Shown piece by piece: positions 1-12,269 of a stretch of DNA of 64,000 bases. This DNA comes from Trichuris trichiura. Lineage: Eukaryota; Nematoda; Enoplea; Trichinellida; Trichuridae. The notes under the pieces are model-generated. The model was not told the DNA's origin. It searched no databases and saw nothing but the letters and a program-made list of their open reading frames with translations. The translations under genes were made by a program, and so were the position numbers. Within the stretch, counting starts at the first letter, position 1. Each line of letters starts with the position of its first letter. Location of the stretch: positions 3,348,001 through 3,412,000 of the forward strand of contig JBAJFE010000004.1 of NCBI GenBank assembly GCA_037903355.1, written 5' to 3'.

Positions 1-292
1 TCAAGTGGAGTAATCACGCTCTAAGAAAACGTGGTAAGCAAAGAAAACTTTTACTATTACAACTTCTCATTATCGGGTCTCAGTCTTAAAACAATTTCTC
101 CAATAAAAAAATTTGCATTCCACTATTAATTACTAAGTGTCATTGATTTACTTTTTAGTTTTGGAATAGGCTGAGCGAATGCACCAGAGCATCTGAGTTG
201 CGATCCAAGATTAACAGTTCCGCCAGAAATCAACCAGGTGTGACAAAACTTTAAATCATTGCATTCACCATTTATTTATAAATGCAGCTTAC

Positions 293-1862
293 TTTTAGCG
301 CAGTTCTCTCCTTCCATTCCGCGCTGACAGATACACTTGTAGCCACCAACCAAATCAACGCACCAGCCATTTACACATGGATTGCTCTCACAGTCATTTT
401 GATCTGAAATTAAAATTAATTTCACATACAGAATCACAAAACAAAATCTTATCCTAGCCATCGAACTCCTCGTGCGTGAGATTTATCACCAGAAAATATT
501 AATTTTTTTTGAAGGGATGCCAGTCGCGTAAGACGGGTCATATGCGGCCCGACAGCTACGAAAAGTCACTAAACGTTTTGTATTCTCAACGGGACCTATT
601 CCGTGTGAAAAACCAATTCAGACTCGAAAACCTATGCTTCCTTACCAAAACGTTTTATTTTCAAAAACAGACGTAACCTGCGCATAAATAGTAGTTCTAA
701 ACGTACACTTTTCGTCCCGCTGTCACTATTCTATTGCCAGCATGGTTTTTACAATGCCTTACACTTTATACGGTTTGACATTTTATGTCCTCATATTACA
801 GTACCAGTTTTTTGTGGTGCTCTGACTTACCTATTTCACAGTTTTTACCAGTAAATCCAGCAGCGCAGCTACAAGTGAAATTCATTAGAGAATCAATTAT
901 GCAAGCACCACCGTTCATGCATGTGTCTTCCTTCTTGCACATATTGACAGCTATCAGAAAATGGGAAATAACACAAATGACATTATCACTAACTTACTTT
1001 CATTGCATTTGAAACCCGTCCATTGTCCATAGCATTGACAGAGAGCATTTTTCCCTTTCCCTGTGCAGAACCCATGAACGCATTTTACAGACTTGCAGGC
1101 GTCTATCTCTATAACGTAAGTGAAACTATACGTGCGAAGAAAGGTCGTACTAAAGCGAACAGGAAATGGAGAAATCACAATGTCCATATAAAGTCTTTTA
1201 ACGAACTTGAGAGCGCCTAATGAGTGACCTACCAATCTCACAAGTTTGGCCAGTAAAGTATGCAGGGCACTTGCATTTGAAGCTGCCTTCTGTATTAGCG
1301 CACTCTGCCTGATTTTGGCATGGATTAGAGGTGCATTCGTCTATGTCTGAATTAAGAGTTTATCAAAATTGTATTTGATTTTGTCTCTGGAACCTCTCTC
1401 GCAGTTATGACCACTCCATCCTCGGGGACACCGGCAAAAATAGCTACCATATGTTTCTACGCACGAACCTCCGTGACGGCATGGATTGGCCTTACATTCT
1501 TCAATGTCTGAAAGTAGACTGTGTTTGTACTATAGTCTGAAACAGCAAAGAAAGATTTGCCGTCTGTGCAATGTGCTCCGGTGAATCCAGACTTGCAGAT
1601 ACACTTGTAACTTCCTGGAATATTCTCACACCGATCCGTCATTCTACCGCATATTTGTAATCCCTCATTGCATTCATCAATATCTGTAAGTGTTTCAAAA
1701 GGCTCACTATAATGAATGTTGCCTCACCTTCATCACAATATATTCCACGCCAACCGTCATGACATATGCACTTGTATGAACCGAAAGTATTTTCGCAGTT
1801 GCTGTGCGCGCTGCAGTTGTTTATACCATCTTCATAATTGACATAATGCCACCAAGTCCATC
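293..1862 (-). CDS. EGF gene A: seven EGF-like exons (3' part, continues off the window)
   Basis: Minus-strand exons in coding order: 1728-1862, 1561-1683, 1394-1507, 1233-1346, 998-1108, 831-950, 293-403. Every one is a multiple of three (135, 123, 114, 114, 111, 120, 111) and starts in phase 1, the classic modular EGF arrangement. Each encodes the C-x-C...G-x-x-C spacing; the second, third and fourth begin with D-I-(D/E)-E-C, as in calcium-binding EGF domains. The first has only five cysteines. Introns run from about 50 to 430 bp with GT-AG ends, except the one between 1561-1683 and 1394-1507, whose donor reads GC, and a weak GTTCC donor after 1394. Expected to be extracellular, joined to the exon at 4999-5890. 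No stop or 3' UTR is seen before the window starts; A' has three further EGF exons. Confidence 0.8.
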
Positions 1863-2333
1863 CTGAAAATAGAGACATGATGTTGCAGTTAAACGGTAAT
1901 GACAGAACGTACTACTCCCGTTTCGCTGGGCATAATAGGCCCTCATTTTGCTTCTGCGTGCGCATTCATCCAGATCTGCTCAAATGTAAAGACAGTTTGA
2001 AGTGTTTCAGTATATTTATTGCCTCTGTCTGCCGCAAAACGTGTACGCCTAGTAGCGCTACAAGATAGGGAAGAACTGTACTAAATGTTTTACATGGTGA
2101 AAATTTTTGTTTTGATAATATTACAACTTTCTCTTTTCCTTGACTGGTGAAGTGGCTTCAAGTGACTAAAAACAACAGGGCGCTCTAAATTTCGTTTTTT
2201 TAAAGAACCTTCAACCAGAGCAGAAATGGGAATTCCTTTCTCGCAATTTATTAATTTGATAGCGGCAGAAGAGTACGACCACCGCCTCAGAAGGTTCACC
2301 AAGTGACGGTGCCGACAGAAATATCTCAAAAGG

Positions 2334-4704
2334 CAGTGGTGGGGAACGTCCGGCCCTCAGGCTGGATACGTTCCGCGACACCATTTTCTGCCAACGCGCT
2401 GAGGCAACTGCACATGGATGCGAGATTCAGTGAAATGTGATTGTGGGAAGTTATTTTTCATAACGCGATTAACGTATTATATGTGAATTCTAGTAATAAC
2501 AGAAAACTTGCGTAACAAGCAGGGAGCGTCAGGCTGACTCAGAAGACTGCGTTGCTGACAGCTCTCTGTCGACGAACCGACATTGTTAATCCTTGGTGAC
2601 AACCAGTAGGCGCCAGTATAGTGTGTGTGCGCGCGTCGGTAGTGTGGACCTTTGCTTCGTTTCAGATAACGACTGTCCAGCTTGCCAGGGCACTTCCGCT
2701 TTTTTTGCTCTCAGTAGTCATTGGCACCGTTTTCGCCTTCTCTTGCTATTGTTCTCATCGGTTTTTGTCAGCGGTCTGTCCTTTACGTCGTCGAAGTACA
2801 AAACGGTTGTTTCGTCCTGCGTAGTTGCGATTATATTCTTGACCACCGGATTGCAGAATTGTCTCAAAATTTGTGGACCTGAAAGGCAAGCCAGTTTCCC
2901 TTGTTTGTGGCGACACGATAACTGTTATGAAGAAAGCTGGTCTGGAAAGGCATTGCAGCTGAAGACATGAAAAATAGCGTGATTCAATGGCCAAAAGCGT
3001 CTGGATAGAATCAGTGCGCTTCAACGGAATTTGGGTTAGCAACAAGCCGCTTTCACCAGGCCACACTGCGACCCGTACACCGTTCTTCAAACGACTTATA
3101 CGGAGTGAGCAAAATTATCGCGCAGAAACTGAGGCTCCATGCAGAGGGTGAGTTTGTGAAAGAGTGCATGGTGGCAGCTGCAGAGTTTCTAGCACCAGCC
3201 AGTGAAAAGCTTTTTGAAAGTGCAAGCTTATCTCGAAGAACTGTTTCAGATCAGATCACTGACTTAGCAGAAGAACATTGAAAAAACACTGAAGCATTCT
3301 GCAGGTAACTTTGAACTTTTTCCCTGGCTTATGACGAGACTACGGGCATAACAAATACCGCTCAACTGGCCGTTTTCTTTTGCGGAATAACTGCAGAGTT
3401 TCAAACGCGAGAAACACTGTCATCACTGGAAGCCGTGGATACCAGCACAAGAGATGAGGACATATTTGAGACAATCGTTTTATCAATGGAACGATTCGTC
3501 CTACAATCTGAAAAGTTAAGTGGTCTTACTACGATTGGCGCTCCAGCTATGGTTGGCAGGCAAAAAAGCCTGGTTGCGCTTGCTGAGGATGAAATGAATC
3601 ATCTCCCTTTTCACCCGAACGATATGGTAGTAAGCCGTCGTATCATACATCAACAAAGTCTCTGTGCACGGTCTCTGCGTTTCAACAATGTGATGTCAGT
3701 AGTCGTGTCGTGGGTAAACTGTATGAAGACTACACTTGCTTAAAGACTTTTTGAATGAAGCTACCTCCGAATATGGTAAGCTCGTTTAAACTTGCCAGGT
3801 TCCCTGACTGTGTCGCGGGAACATGATAATGAGGTTTCACGAACTGAGCGATAAGGTTAAGCAGTTCATGAAAGCCAAAGGTAAGCCCTGTCAGAGAACT
3901 AAGTGACAAAACGTGCCTACGTGACCTGTCTTTCATGGTAGACATTGTCAAGTACCTGTCGGAACTGAATATCAAGCTGCAGGGTGCGAACCAGCTTCTC
4001 AGCTCACTGGTTTCAACCGTGAAATCTTTTGAAGGTAAATTAACGCTGTGGAAACTGCAACTAGAAAAGGGCAACGCGGCCCATTTCCCTACGCTCCAGG
4101 GACAGCAGCCTTCTACGACGTCAGAGTATGCCGGTGACTGTGCGAAACTACTTGAGGCGTTTACGAAAGATTCAACGATGCAAAAAGTAGACAGATGCAA
4201 CTGAATATCCTCACTATTCTATTCATTGTAGAACCAGCTGATGTACCTGATGAACTGCAGCACGAAATCATTCAGCTGCAAAAGGATGATGAGCTCAAAG
4301 CTAAATACAACAACTTCCCGCTGCTTGAGTTCTTTAAGGGTTACATAAGCAACGATGGATTTCCCGTTTAGAGGAGACACGCTTTGAAATACGCATGAGT
4401 GTTCGGAACAACCTACTGCTGCGAACTGTTTTTTTCAAAACTTACCATCGCAAAGAGTCGTCTGCGCACCAGACTCACGGACACAAATCTGGTGAACCAG
4501 GTGCGAGTAGCAACGTCATCAGAAGGAGCTAACATCGCATGCCTACCCAGGGAAAAACAGTTCTAAGCATCCCATTAGGGGTGACTTAGTAAACATACGT
4601 GCAAATAAAGCAGGCAGTTTTTCGTTTGAGTATTCTATACCGCCGGCGAACGGCCTTATAAACGTGTAAGCTGCCAGCGGCACCAAAAAGGTACCCCGGC
4701 CCTG
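2334..4704 (+). mobile_element. hAT element relic 1 (inside the first intron of gene A)
   Basis: The left end CAGTGGTGGGGAACGTCCGG resembles hAT/Charlie termini. The right end, read inward, is CAGGGCCGGGGTACC, a looser match. No convincing 8-bp target duplication remains. The element carries a plus-strand transposase relic (2850-4566) and sits at the same place in A' (41075-43420), so it inserted before the 39-kb duplication. It runs against the host gene. Confidence 0.65.
2850..4566 (+). pseudogene. hAT transposase pseudogene (ZBED5/GTF2IRD2-like)
   Basis: In order: a BED-like finger start (K-P-V-S-L-V-C-G-D-T), a piece with T-V-S-D-Q-I-T-D-L-A-E, the catalytic-domain segment around 3435-3620 with G-L-T-T-I-G-A-P-A-M-V-G, the block at 3935-4200 (V-D-I-V-K-Y-L-S-E-L-N) and the C-terminal dimerisation part near 4380-4560 (Y-A-S-V-F-G-T-T-Y-C-C-E). 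The pieces lie in different frames with several stops, so no full protein is made. Comparison with the copy at 41565-43281 shows independent breaks in each. Confidence 0.75.
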
Positions 4705-4998
4705 TCATAGGTTACTTATCTTTCAAGTGTTAATTGTAAGACCAAGCTTCAGAAAATACCTCACTCAGTTTTGTGAAATTGACATGCTGATATGATTGTC
4801 AAGTGGGTGAGCGTATTAAGGATTAAATGCTTTCCAGTTAAAGTTATTTCTTGTTTTCATTAGAAAACGTGTTATGGTAACGTGAAAAGATTTAGCCCTG
4901 GCGAAAGAGTGCAATGACATAAGCAGTGAAGCCGCATGATTTCACAAAAGATTCAAAAGAAAAAATGCACAATTTCAACAAACGTTTAGGTACATTAC

Positions 4999-5890
4999 CA
5001 ATGTGGCAATGAAATCCTGCAAACCCGGGCCTGCATGTTTTGCAACCATATTCTTCGTCTCCGTGTGATCCCGGCCTGGGTGGGACTTCTAACTTTTTAG
5101 CGCAAAATTTCATGTAACTTGTATATGAACAGAAGGAAAGGTAAGGCGTAGCAACGTCATGCTGTCCGTCAGTGTACAATGCTATCAACTTTTCCAAGTC
5201 TTTGCTCTCATGCACATAATACAGCTTGTCATTACCTAACAGCACAACTATCTTTTCACGTGATACCAATTGTTCTCTAGCAGATCTTTCCAAATCTGTA
5301 AAATTATAATACAAGGCCAAATCAGGCTTCACCACAACTCCATTGTCAACAGTGTGGGTCATCACTGATACATTCGCACTTTGAATTAGTTTGTAGGCGA
5401 CGTTGTACAGCTTTCCTTTTTGCGTAGAGTTTATTCCCACAATGACGTATCCATTTATCACCCATTCCCTTATAGGGCGTTCTGTGCGTTTCAAGTTTGG
5501 TCTCACCACATTGAATAACCGCCCAGTTGTATTTCTGTTCGTCATGCTTTTAGTTTGAGACCAGATGTGTTCAAGAGCTTTATCGCTTGAACATAATGTC
5601 TTCATTCCCACAGGCCATAGGAACCCAATTGTACGTCCCTCAGGAGTGATAGCGGTGCATAATTTCAGTGGAGCAAAGTGTTCCCCATATGGCAATAGTA
5701 GGGGTACCGAAGGCATAATAGCCATAGGATAGTCAAGCCTATGCTCATTGCGCCAAAAATAGTAAATGCAGTCTGTTTTATCGTAGTCGAGCACTTCAGG
5801 ATAGGCATGACACCAAAGAACAGCAGTGCTCAGAGTGAACGTAGTTATCCAGTATGCGCAGAACATAGGAACCTGAAGGAGCTGTAGCAT
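4999..5890 (-). CDS. EGF gene A, first coding exon: signal peptide plus unrecognised ectodomain
   Basis: The start ATG lies at 5888-5890. The first ~29 residues are a hydrophobic signal peptide ending near WCHA. About 265 residues follow with no family I recognise, carrying several N-glycosylation sequons (NTT, NST, NVS, NFT). The exon ends in the second half of an EGF domain (C-x-x-C-R-P-G-F-A-G-F-H-C), right at a GTAATG donor (minus strand). It is 892 bp, so it ends in phase 1, matching the EGF exons. The open frame continues 35 residues into the intron; that tail is probably not coding. The partner exon in A' differs at about 26 of 297 residues, with a tight cluster at residues 60-68. Role inferred: secreted or surface protein. 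Confidence 0.8.
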
Positions 5891-7941
5891 TAATAAAGAT
5901 ATCCAGCTGCCAGTAGTTTGGAAATAATCGAAGAATGATGCTAAATCTAATCAGCAGGAAAATCTCGAGGTATGCAAACTAGAACATGATCGAACCTTTG
6001 AAAGAAATTGTTGGGGCCATTTACGTTGAGATTTTGGAAGCCAGAATTAGATGAGCAAAAGTGAGCGCCCAGAAGTAAGCTACCAAGGTAGCATTAGTGG
6101 ATTTCATGCCTTGGCGCATTGAACTGGAGAAGAGTAGATAAACTGATCACAGACTGTAAAACAGTAATGAGTGATTTTAAGGATCCTATACGAATGGTAA
6201 TGTTGGGAATTAACACGGCGGAAAAGCAAATTAAATTAGAAAAATGAGCATTCACGGATTTTTTATTTCGGCAGCCCTGTCCATGAAGAAACTTTAATGC
6301 TAAGAACTACTGGATGCCGAAGCGGGAAAGCTCATCTATCAGTTTATAAAAACGGTGACCACTGTAACACAACTTGCATTTGACGAGGCCGCTTCATTTC
6401 GTTGCGCAAAACTATGTGTACATGGCTAATTTATGGATGGACAAATTGGAACCCTTTTCAGTATGTACGAAACGCAAAATTACAACTTAATAACTGGTAA
6501 CATGCTGTTCTTTGAACTGCAGTCGCGGTATAATTTTCGTTTTGAAGGATTAAAGAGGTAATAGTGAAAATATTAGAGGAAAAAAGTATTTGAAATGGGT
6601 AGCACTTCCATTATCACTATACGCATGACTATAGGCAACGTCGTATGGTCTGATAAATTAGAGATCCTTTATTAACCCTACCTGAAAACGTGTCATTGAG
6701 CTATTGGTTTGCTTTAACGGAAGTCAAAGCTGACCAAAGATGTTATGGGACGGGAAGAAATGGCATTACTGAGCGGTAAAAATTGTTTCCCTTTGACGCA
6801 TAACATCGTGCTTGCATATTCCACGTACTTAATGTTCATACGGGTTTCTATTCGCAGTTTTTTGGGTTTCTGAAATTAAGCGGAAGGCTTGTCCTACCAA
6901 AGGAGTAATGATCATTTGGTAGGCAAATTGCACTGAAACATTGTGGTTAAACACGGCACGTTTTCTCACAAGTAGCTATCCAGACATCTGTAAAGTCAAC
7001 GCTTCATATGCCTTTACAACGCGTAAGGACAGGCTTCACAAAGGCCCAACGACGTTGAGTTTGCAAACTCAGCGTGAAGGCGATTAGAAAGCTCGACTGT
7101 TCAAGAAGACGTTTGTGGAAACATTCGTCGCCAGAGATATACTACCATTGATAGAGATTGTTGACATGTAATTTTCTATAGAAAGGTTTAAATGCTAGTA
7201 TTAGAGTGTCTTGTTAGTGAGTAACCCTTCTGAACAACTGCGCGTCAGTTGTGTGAACACTTGGAACTATTACATAGTCGTTCATTGGCTGTACTCTTCG
7301 GAAAAATCAAATCTCTTCTTTTTGGTTTGATTTGATATCTGAGCTAAAGATTGATAGTGGGCGTTTTCCTGAACCTTTCAGTGGATCAGACATTTGAAAA
7401 GTGTTTTAGAACGAGTACTAACGCGATAGAACTCTTTCATCTGCCAATGTCTCCTCCTTACACCTTCTCTAGGCAAAGATAATAAATACATGAACACGTT
7501 GCAGGCGCGTGAATGATGTAACCATTTTAAAGGCTGAGCAGACAAACGCAAGAACGCGAGACTACGAATCAAGAGTGCAAATTATACGTACATATATTCG
7601 ATCGCTTACTAATGGACAAATGTGAAATGGAGCACTACGCTTCGTGATACATCATGCACTTACGTTGTATCCTTAGCAAGTCGTATAATGCCTCTCCAAT
7701 TGAATGTGTAAAACTCTGGTGCGATTGGTCGCGTGCTGTTTCAACCAGAAGACGGTAATACCAGTGAGACAACTAAGGCGTGAGTATGATTGAAGTAAGG
7801 AGCTCATTTTAAATAAACGAGATGAAGCTTTAAATCATGAAAGGATGTTCCTGAAGATCAAAATGAGTTTACATTCGTGCGACCTTCCCTTGTTCAGTAT
7901 ACTTGAGCATGTGCCCCTGCAAAGACGGTTAAACTGTAGAG
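5891..7941. other. Upstream region of gene A, no gene seen
   Basis: AT-rich DNA 5' of the gene A start. The short open frames are not preserved between this region and its partner 44607-46661, which differs by scattered substitutions and small indels. It should contain the gene A promoter, but I see no convincing TATA box or trans-splice acceptor. Confidence 0.5.
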
Positions 7942-10250
7942 CAGTGTGTCTCAAACTCAGGATCGCCAGCGTTCTCCTGTAAACCCTTCCGAAGGTTTGA
8001 GCGCCCAATTCCGATTAGCAGACTTGGAGCGCGCTGAATGGCTAGAAGGGAAGACGACGGTTAGCCGCGACTAGGTTCTCAAGCGTTTCCGGTTCATCGC
8101 GCTTCGTGAGAAAATTTTTGTAATTTTACTGTTCATTGGAACATTTTGCAGAAAGGACATCTGTTCACGTGAAAGTCGTAGCATACCACTGCTACTTTTC
8201 CACCAACCATTCGGTGATGGGAAAAGTTCTGCTTACATTTCATATCTCCTCTCGCAACTTTCAGAACATGCCGTCACATAAGCAAGAAGCATTCATGAAC
8301 CTTTCGCGGAAAAGCAAGCAGCGAGCGTCTGTTTTTTATCCACACCAAACGGAATTCTAATGACGATGAAGCAGATTGATGTGAAAACGTTTAAGCAAGA
8401 AGACAGAAAAGAACTTATAATGCACGCTTGCGGCTGCACATGAACAGAAATACTCAATGTGATGGGTGTGCTTGATGCAGTACGAGCAAGTTGTCTATGT
8501 TTCGCTGCAGCTTTGTCACAATTAGTCAAAGGTCGCCTCGATTCGCTATATCCAGCTGACCTCTCTTGCCTTTTAGCGTTTCTAGAACCGCGGTAGATCC
8601 GCATATAAGATGATGGAAGTGCAATAATAAAGTTTTCTAATGCAGCCCATAAACAGCGGATACAGCTCTCTTAATTCGCACTGCAGCCACTACTGCTCAG
8701 ATTCGTTTTTCCATTTCAGTTTCAGCTCTTCATTGTTTTGCTGTCCAGCAGTTCTTCCTGCAATCTCATATCTGCTTCGCCTGCGCTGGACTTAGAGTCT
8801 ATTACTCAATGTGGAAATTTTAAAATAAAACTATCGCTGAACCGTTCCGTAAAGTTAACGTGCAGAATTTCCAAGTGTTGACAGCACACTTCAACTTCAG
8901 CTAAAGCGATATCCTCATATTCCTTCAATGGAGTTAGAAGGGGAAACTGATAGAACTAGTCCCCTCGCCATTTTCGTGTAAAAATTAGCAGTTTGCGACG
9001 AAAGCGGATAACTCTTTTCGCTTTGATCAAGTTTAAATCCCCGCCTTGGAGCTGCAAGTAGATTGCACTGAACTCGTAATATAAACCCGCCAGATGTGTG
9101 ATGTCTTTCTTGCTAGTTTGCGAATTCACTCGCAGAGAAAGGTTCACACACCACAGGAATTCTGGAATTTTATCAAAGAGGCTGTAGAACTGAGTTAAAC
9201 AAGCTACCTACTACTACTACTACCAAACTTCGGACTGAAGTGTTCATCATTCTGTTCACACAGCTGTCTGAATAATCTGTCATTCAGCGATTTAGGTTTG
9301 ACAGTATTAACCGCTATAATAACAACATGGACTGAGCGGCTTAGCAGGTTTGCTCAGGCGTCTTGCGACTAAGTCCTGTCGGTGAAGGACGTAATGAACC
9401 GCTAAAAGGCCAGGAACAGGCTGCTTCAAATGTGCGAGAAAACTGCAGTGGTAGCACCCCAGAGACCTAGCTGTGTCGGTAGCCACAGCAACTGTGTTCG
9501 CGTTAGAGATGTTGTACTCTTCAAAAACCTTTCTGCTTCATGGAATGTGATGTTTGCTCTGGTATTTGCCACCAGGGTTTCGGCAAGTAGAAGTTCCCGC
9601 GTCAGGGGTTCGTCGTTTATGAATATGACATCACATAATAATAATACTTCATTGCTAGGTATGATCGATTTATCAAGCTGCAATGAAAAATGCGTTGAGC
9701 TCAAGAAGTTGCACAGAGGGCGTTGTATTTCACTGCTCATTTTGTCAATTCTGCTTTGGGCCTTGTTATTGCTCAGAGGTATCCGTCTGATTACTGCAGC
9801 TGGTGACATGTGCGCTACAGTCTGGATAACTTCGCCAAAGACAGGAAGCAGCAGTTGTTCGCCAATGTTGTGGCTTTCCGCGTTTTGGAATTAGTAAGGA
9901 AATATTATAAGACGCACGCAGACCGTCTGTATCCTTTTCTGGTGCCAATGACAACATGCATGGCAATGTTTTCCTGGTGAAGCGACCGAATGCAGGTGAT
10001 GCTCTTGTCACGCATGTCTGGATGCACTCTGTTAGCGTGCTCTTGTAGCCTCGATAGCTTCATTGAATCGTTCGGAAACGCTCTGCCACAAATCAAACAG
10101 AGAGGCAGCCATTTTTTCACAAGTGATTAGATAAAGGCTATACTTCAAATAGTCTGAGCTGGACTGTCTGCGTATCTTCCTTACTTCCTTAATTGGTAAA
10201 AGGCCACGAAATGATGATTCTTGCTGTTGCTGCATTAGAGGGCTGACAAG
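7942..10250 (-). mobile_element. hAT element relic 2 with transposase fragments
   Basis: The left terminus CAGTGTGTCTCAAAC (CAGTGTTTCTCAAAC in copy 2) is a hAT-type end; no matching right end was found. Minus-strand pieces give a ZBED/SCAND3-like transposase in order: a zinc finger (C-L-I-C-G-R-A-F ... H-A-N-R-V-H) at 9905-10120, a G-L-R-A-S-Y stretch near 9930, the D-K-M-S-S-E-I to Q-L-D-K block at 9426-9809, and the D-L-N-L-I-K-A-K block at 8956-9147. Frames change between pieces and the C-terminal dimerisation part is missing. Related to, but clearly diverged from, the hAT at 18230-20971. Confidence 0.7.
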
Positions 10251-10408
10251 TTGCGGCAACAATACGTTCTGTTGCAGTAAACCGCAAGAACCAGAAAAAA
10301 ATTATATACGACTCTGTTGGATACAAAGATAAAACACAGCAGGATGATGACGAAACACGGAAGAACCCATGCTGAAGTACTCACAGGAAGAGTCTGCGCC
10401 CAGAAAAT

Positions 10409-10714
10409 GTGAGCTTAAATATGGGAGTGAAGGAGACACGTGACCAACAGTCTGCGAAACGAATTCACCTGACAGGTAAGGACACCAAAATGCCAATCAA
10501 ACAGAAGATTTGGCAGCTGAAGAAACGCATAGTGCGGCCCTTTGCGGGGCTGACTTCTGTTAAATGGCCTGTTTATAAAGCGGTGAGCTGTGCGCGACAT
10601 CGGCAGTCGTCAGGCTTCACCTTCAAGGAACTGCGTTGCAATACAGGTGAAGGCGACCTTAGAAATGCTCTGTTCACCGAACGTTTCAGAGCAAAAAAAA
10701 GGAATAGAGAGTGA
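10409..10714 (+). CDS. Hypothetical 101-residue open frame, doubtful
   Basis: A lysine/arginine-rich open frame with no recognised domain. Its partner at 49143-49397 keeps the first ~80 residues but stops earlier. It lies just past hAT relic 2 and may be transposon-derived or chance. Confidence 0.15.
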   Translation: MSLNMGVKETRDQQSAKRIHLTGKDTKMPIKQKIWQLKKRIVRPFAGLTSVKWPVYKAVSCARHRQSSGFTFKELRCNTGEGDLRNALFTERFRAKKRNRE

Positions 10715-10941
10715 TTAAGAAGTTAAATAAAAAGAAGTGAAGACTTAAATATATTCAGCAGGCCGTCGTTACTTGTCCTTAGTTGCAGGACTTACCGCGT
10801 ATAGTCAATTCCCCTGCTCAAAGTATTGAATCATTTGTAAACAGCCTGCACTCTTCCTTGTGTACACTAAAAATAGACATGAAATTGCCTATAGTTACTA
10901 GTACCAATCAGTGCTAAATGAATAGTTTAATGTAGAACACA

Positions 10942-11214
10942 TTAAAATAATAATGACATGCGATAATCCCAGAATATATTCGAATGCGAATTTCTTTCAG
11001 AATACACTTTTTTAGCTGTAAGCAAAGCATCCGGGCTTTTATTGTTACGGTATTGTCCCGTTATTTCAGTAAAAACAACGTTTTTACGAAGCTGTGGACA
11101 GCAGCGTAACAAAAAAACTGCATACTCCCCAAGAACTACCACAATCCAGTACAAATAACCTCGTTTTAACGCTGTAAGCGAAAGGTAAAAGCGCTGAACC
11201 TCGGCTGACAGCAC
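10942..11214 (-). CDS. Hypothetical 90-residue open frame with one hydrophobic segment
   Basis: One membrane-like stretch (residues ~20-37, Y-W-I-V-V-V-L-G). Present with few changes in copy 2 (50266-50571), where a 614-bp insertion replaces its last residues. No neighbouring splice-matched exon was identified, so it may be non-coding. Confidence 0.2.
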   Translation of the reverse strand: MLSAEVQRFYLSLTALKRGYLYWIVVVLGEYAVFLLRCCPQLRKNVVFTEITGQYRNNKSPDALLTAKKVYSERNSHSNIFWDYRMSLLF

Positions 11215-11584
11215 TGACTATAGTTCGTCTTTAACAACAATCGTTGCCTGTGCAAGGTCTTCACGTTAGCTAATGTTGGTAGGGTAGATCTTATCGACTC
11301 TACGGCCCACTTCAGATAGTGACATGCCGCTATTCAAAAGAATCCAAAATCTTTATTTTTTCCTAGAAAGACAGAACTTTAGAATCCCCTCTTTGAGCGT
11401 GAAGAATTACTTCGATCACTCACGTTCTTTTTGTCGGTCATATCATACAAATAACTATTGAAAATGAGCAAACGGGTTAATTTTGCCATTAGTGATAAAC
11501 CGAACTGGTCATGACATTTGTAGAAAACGTTCTCATTTCCTGTGAGTCTGCCATTGGCGAGCTACAACTGCCAATAGTCTAACA

Positions 11585-12046
11585 CAGTGTTTCTCAAGGC
11601 CAGGGTCGACAATGCCTCCCTGTGAAAGTTTCCGAGCGCTTGGATCCCCCCACCCCAAATCTAATTAGTCGATTTCAATCGCGGTGGTTGGCTGAATGGA
11701 AGGACGGAGGGTAGCTAGGACGTCATGAAGTAGGTACTGCACAAAGTTCTAAAGGGAAAGCGTTTCTCGGATAGTATGCCGAACAGTTACTTTCTCGCCA
11801 CAGAGCCAGTTAACCCCCTCCCCCATTCCTCTTCCAGGCTATCAGAATTGCGGAGCGCAATAACATGCAGCCTTCTCTTAGGCAGGAGGTAAACCTGCAG
11901 ACCATACCTTCCTATGCATTTCAACACAATCGCCCACGAGGGGCATGTGCCCTCCATTGCTCGAAAGGGCCCCGTTGGCGATTTGGAACCCGCGGACGTC
12001 AAAAGGGCTCCCCGGTAGGGCACATGCCGCACCGTGAGAATCACTG
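11585..12046. mobile_element. Non-autonomous hAT element (462 bp)
   Basis: Terminal inverted repeats CAGTGTTTCTCAAGG and CCGTGAGAATCACTG, flanked by 8-bp target duplications GTCTAACA (11577-11584) and GTTTAACA (12047-12054), one mismatch. The right-hand 100 bp (GGGGCATGTGCC...GGGC) resembles the right end of the 2.7-kb hAT at 18230-20971, so this is probably an internally deleted relative mobilised by the same transposase. No coding capacity. Confidence 0.85.
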
Positions 12047-12269
12047 GTTTAACATGAAGGCTGTTCAACCAATCAAAGACATCGCCGTTTTCACAAAAAG
12101 GCTGCTCAGTGAGTTGACGAGCTAATGCGTCGCAGCTGTTCTATTAGTACACTAATCGGACTACTTCACAGTACAATGAGGTCAACACATTCGTTACGAT
12201 TGCATTTTTACGGCGGCGGTGAGAGATCTTTCGTCGTAGGTCAAAAAAGCGCTGAGAGAAATGCTCTTC

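Noticed and set aside
2593..2970. 125-residue plus-strand open frame with a hydrophobic start
   Set aside because: Overlaps the start of the hAT transposase relic in another frame and is not kept in copy 2.
3730..4200. 156-residue minus-strand open frame
   Set aside because: Antisense shadow of the hAT transposase relic.
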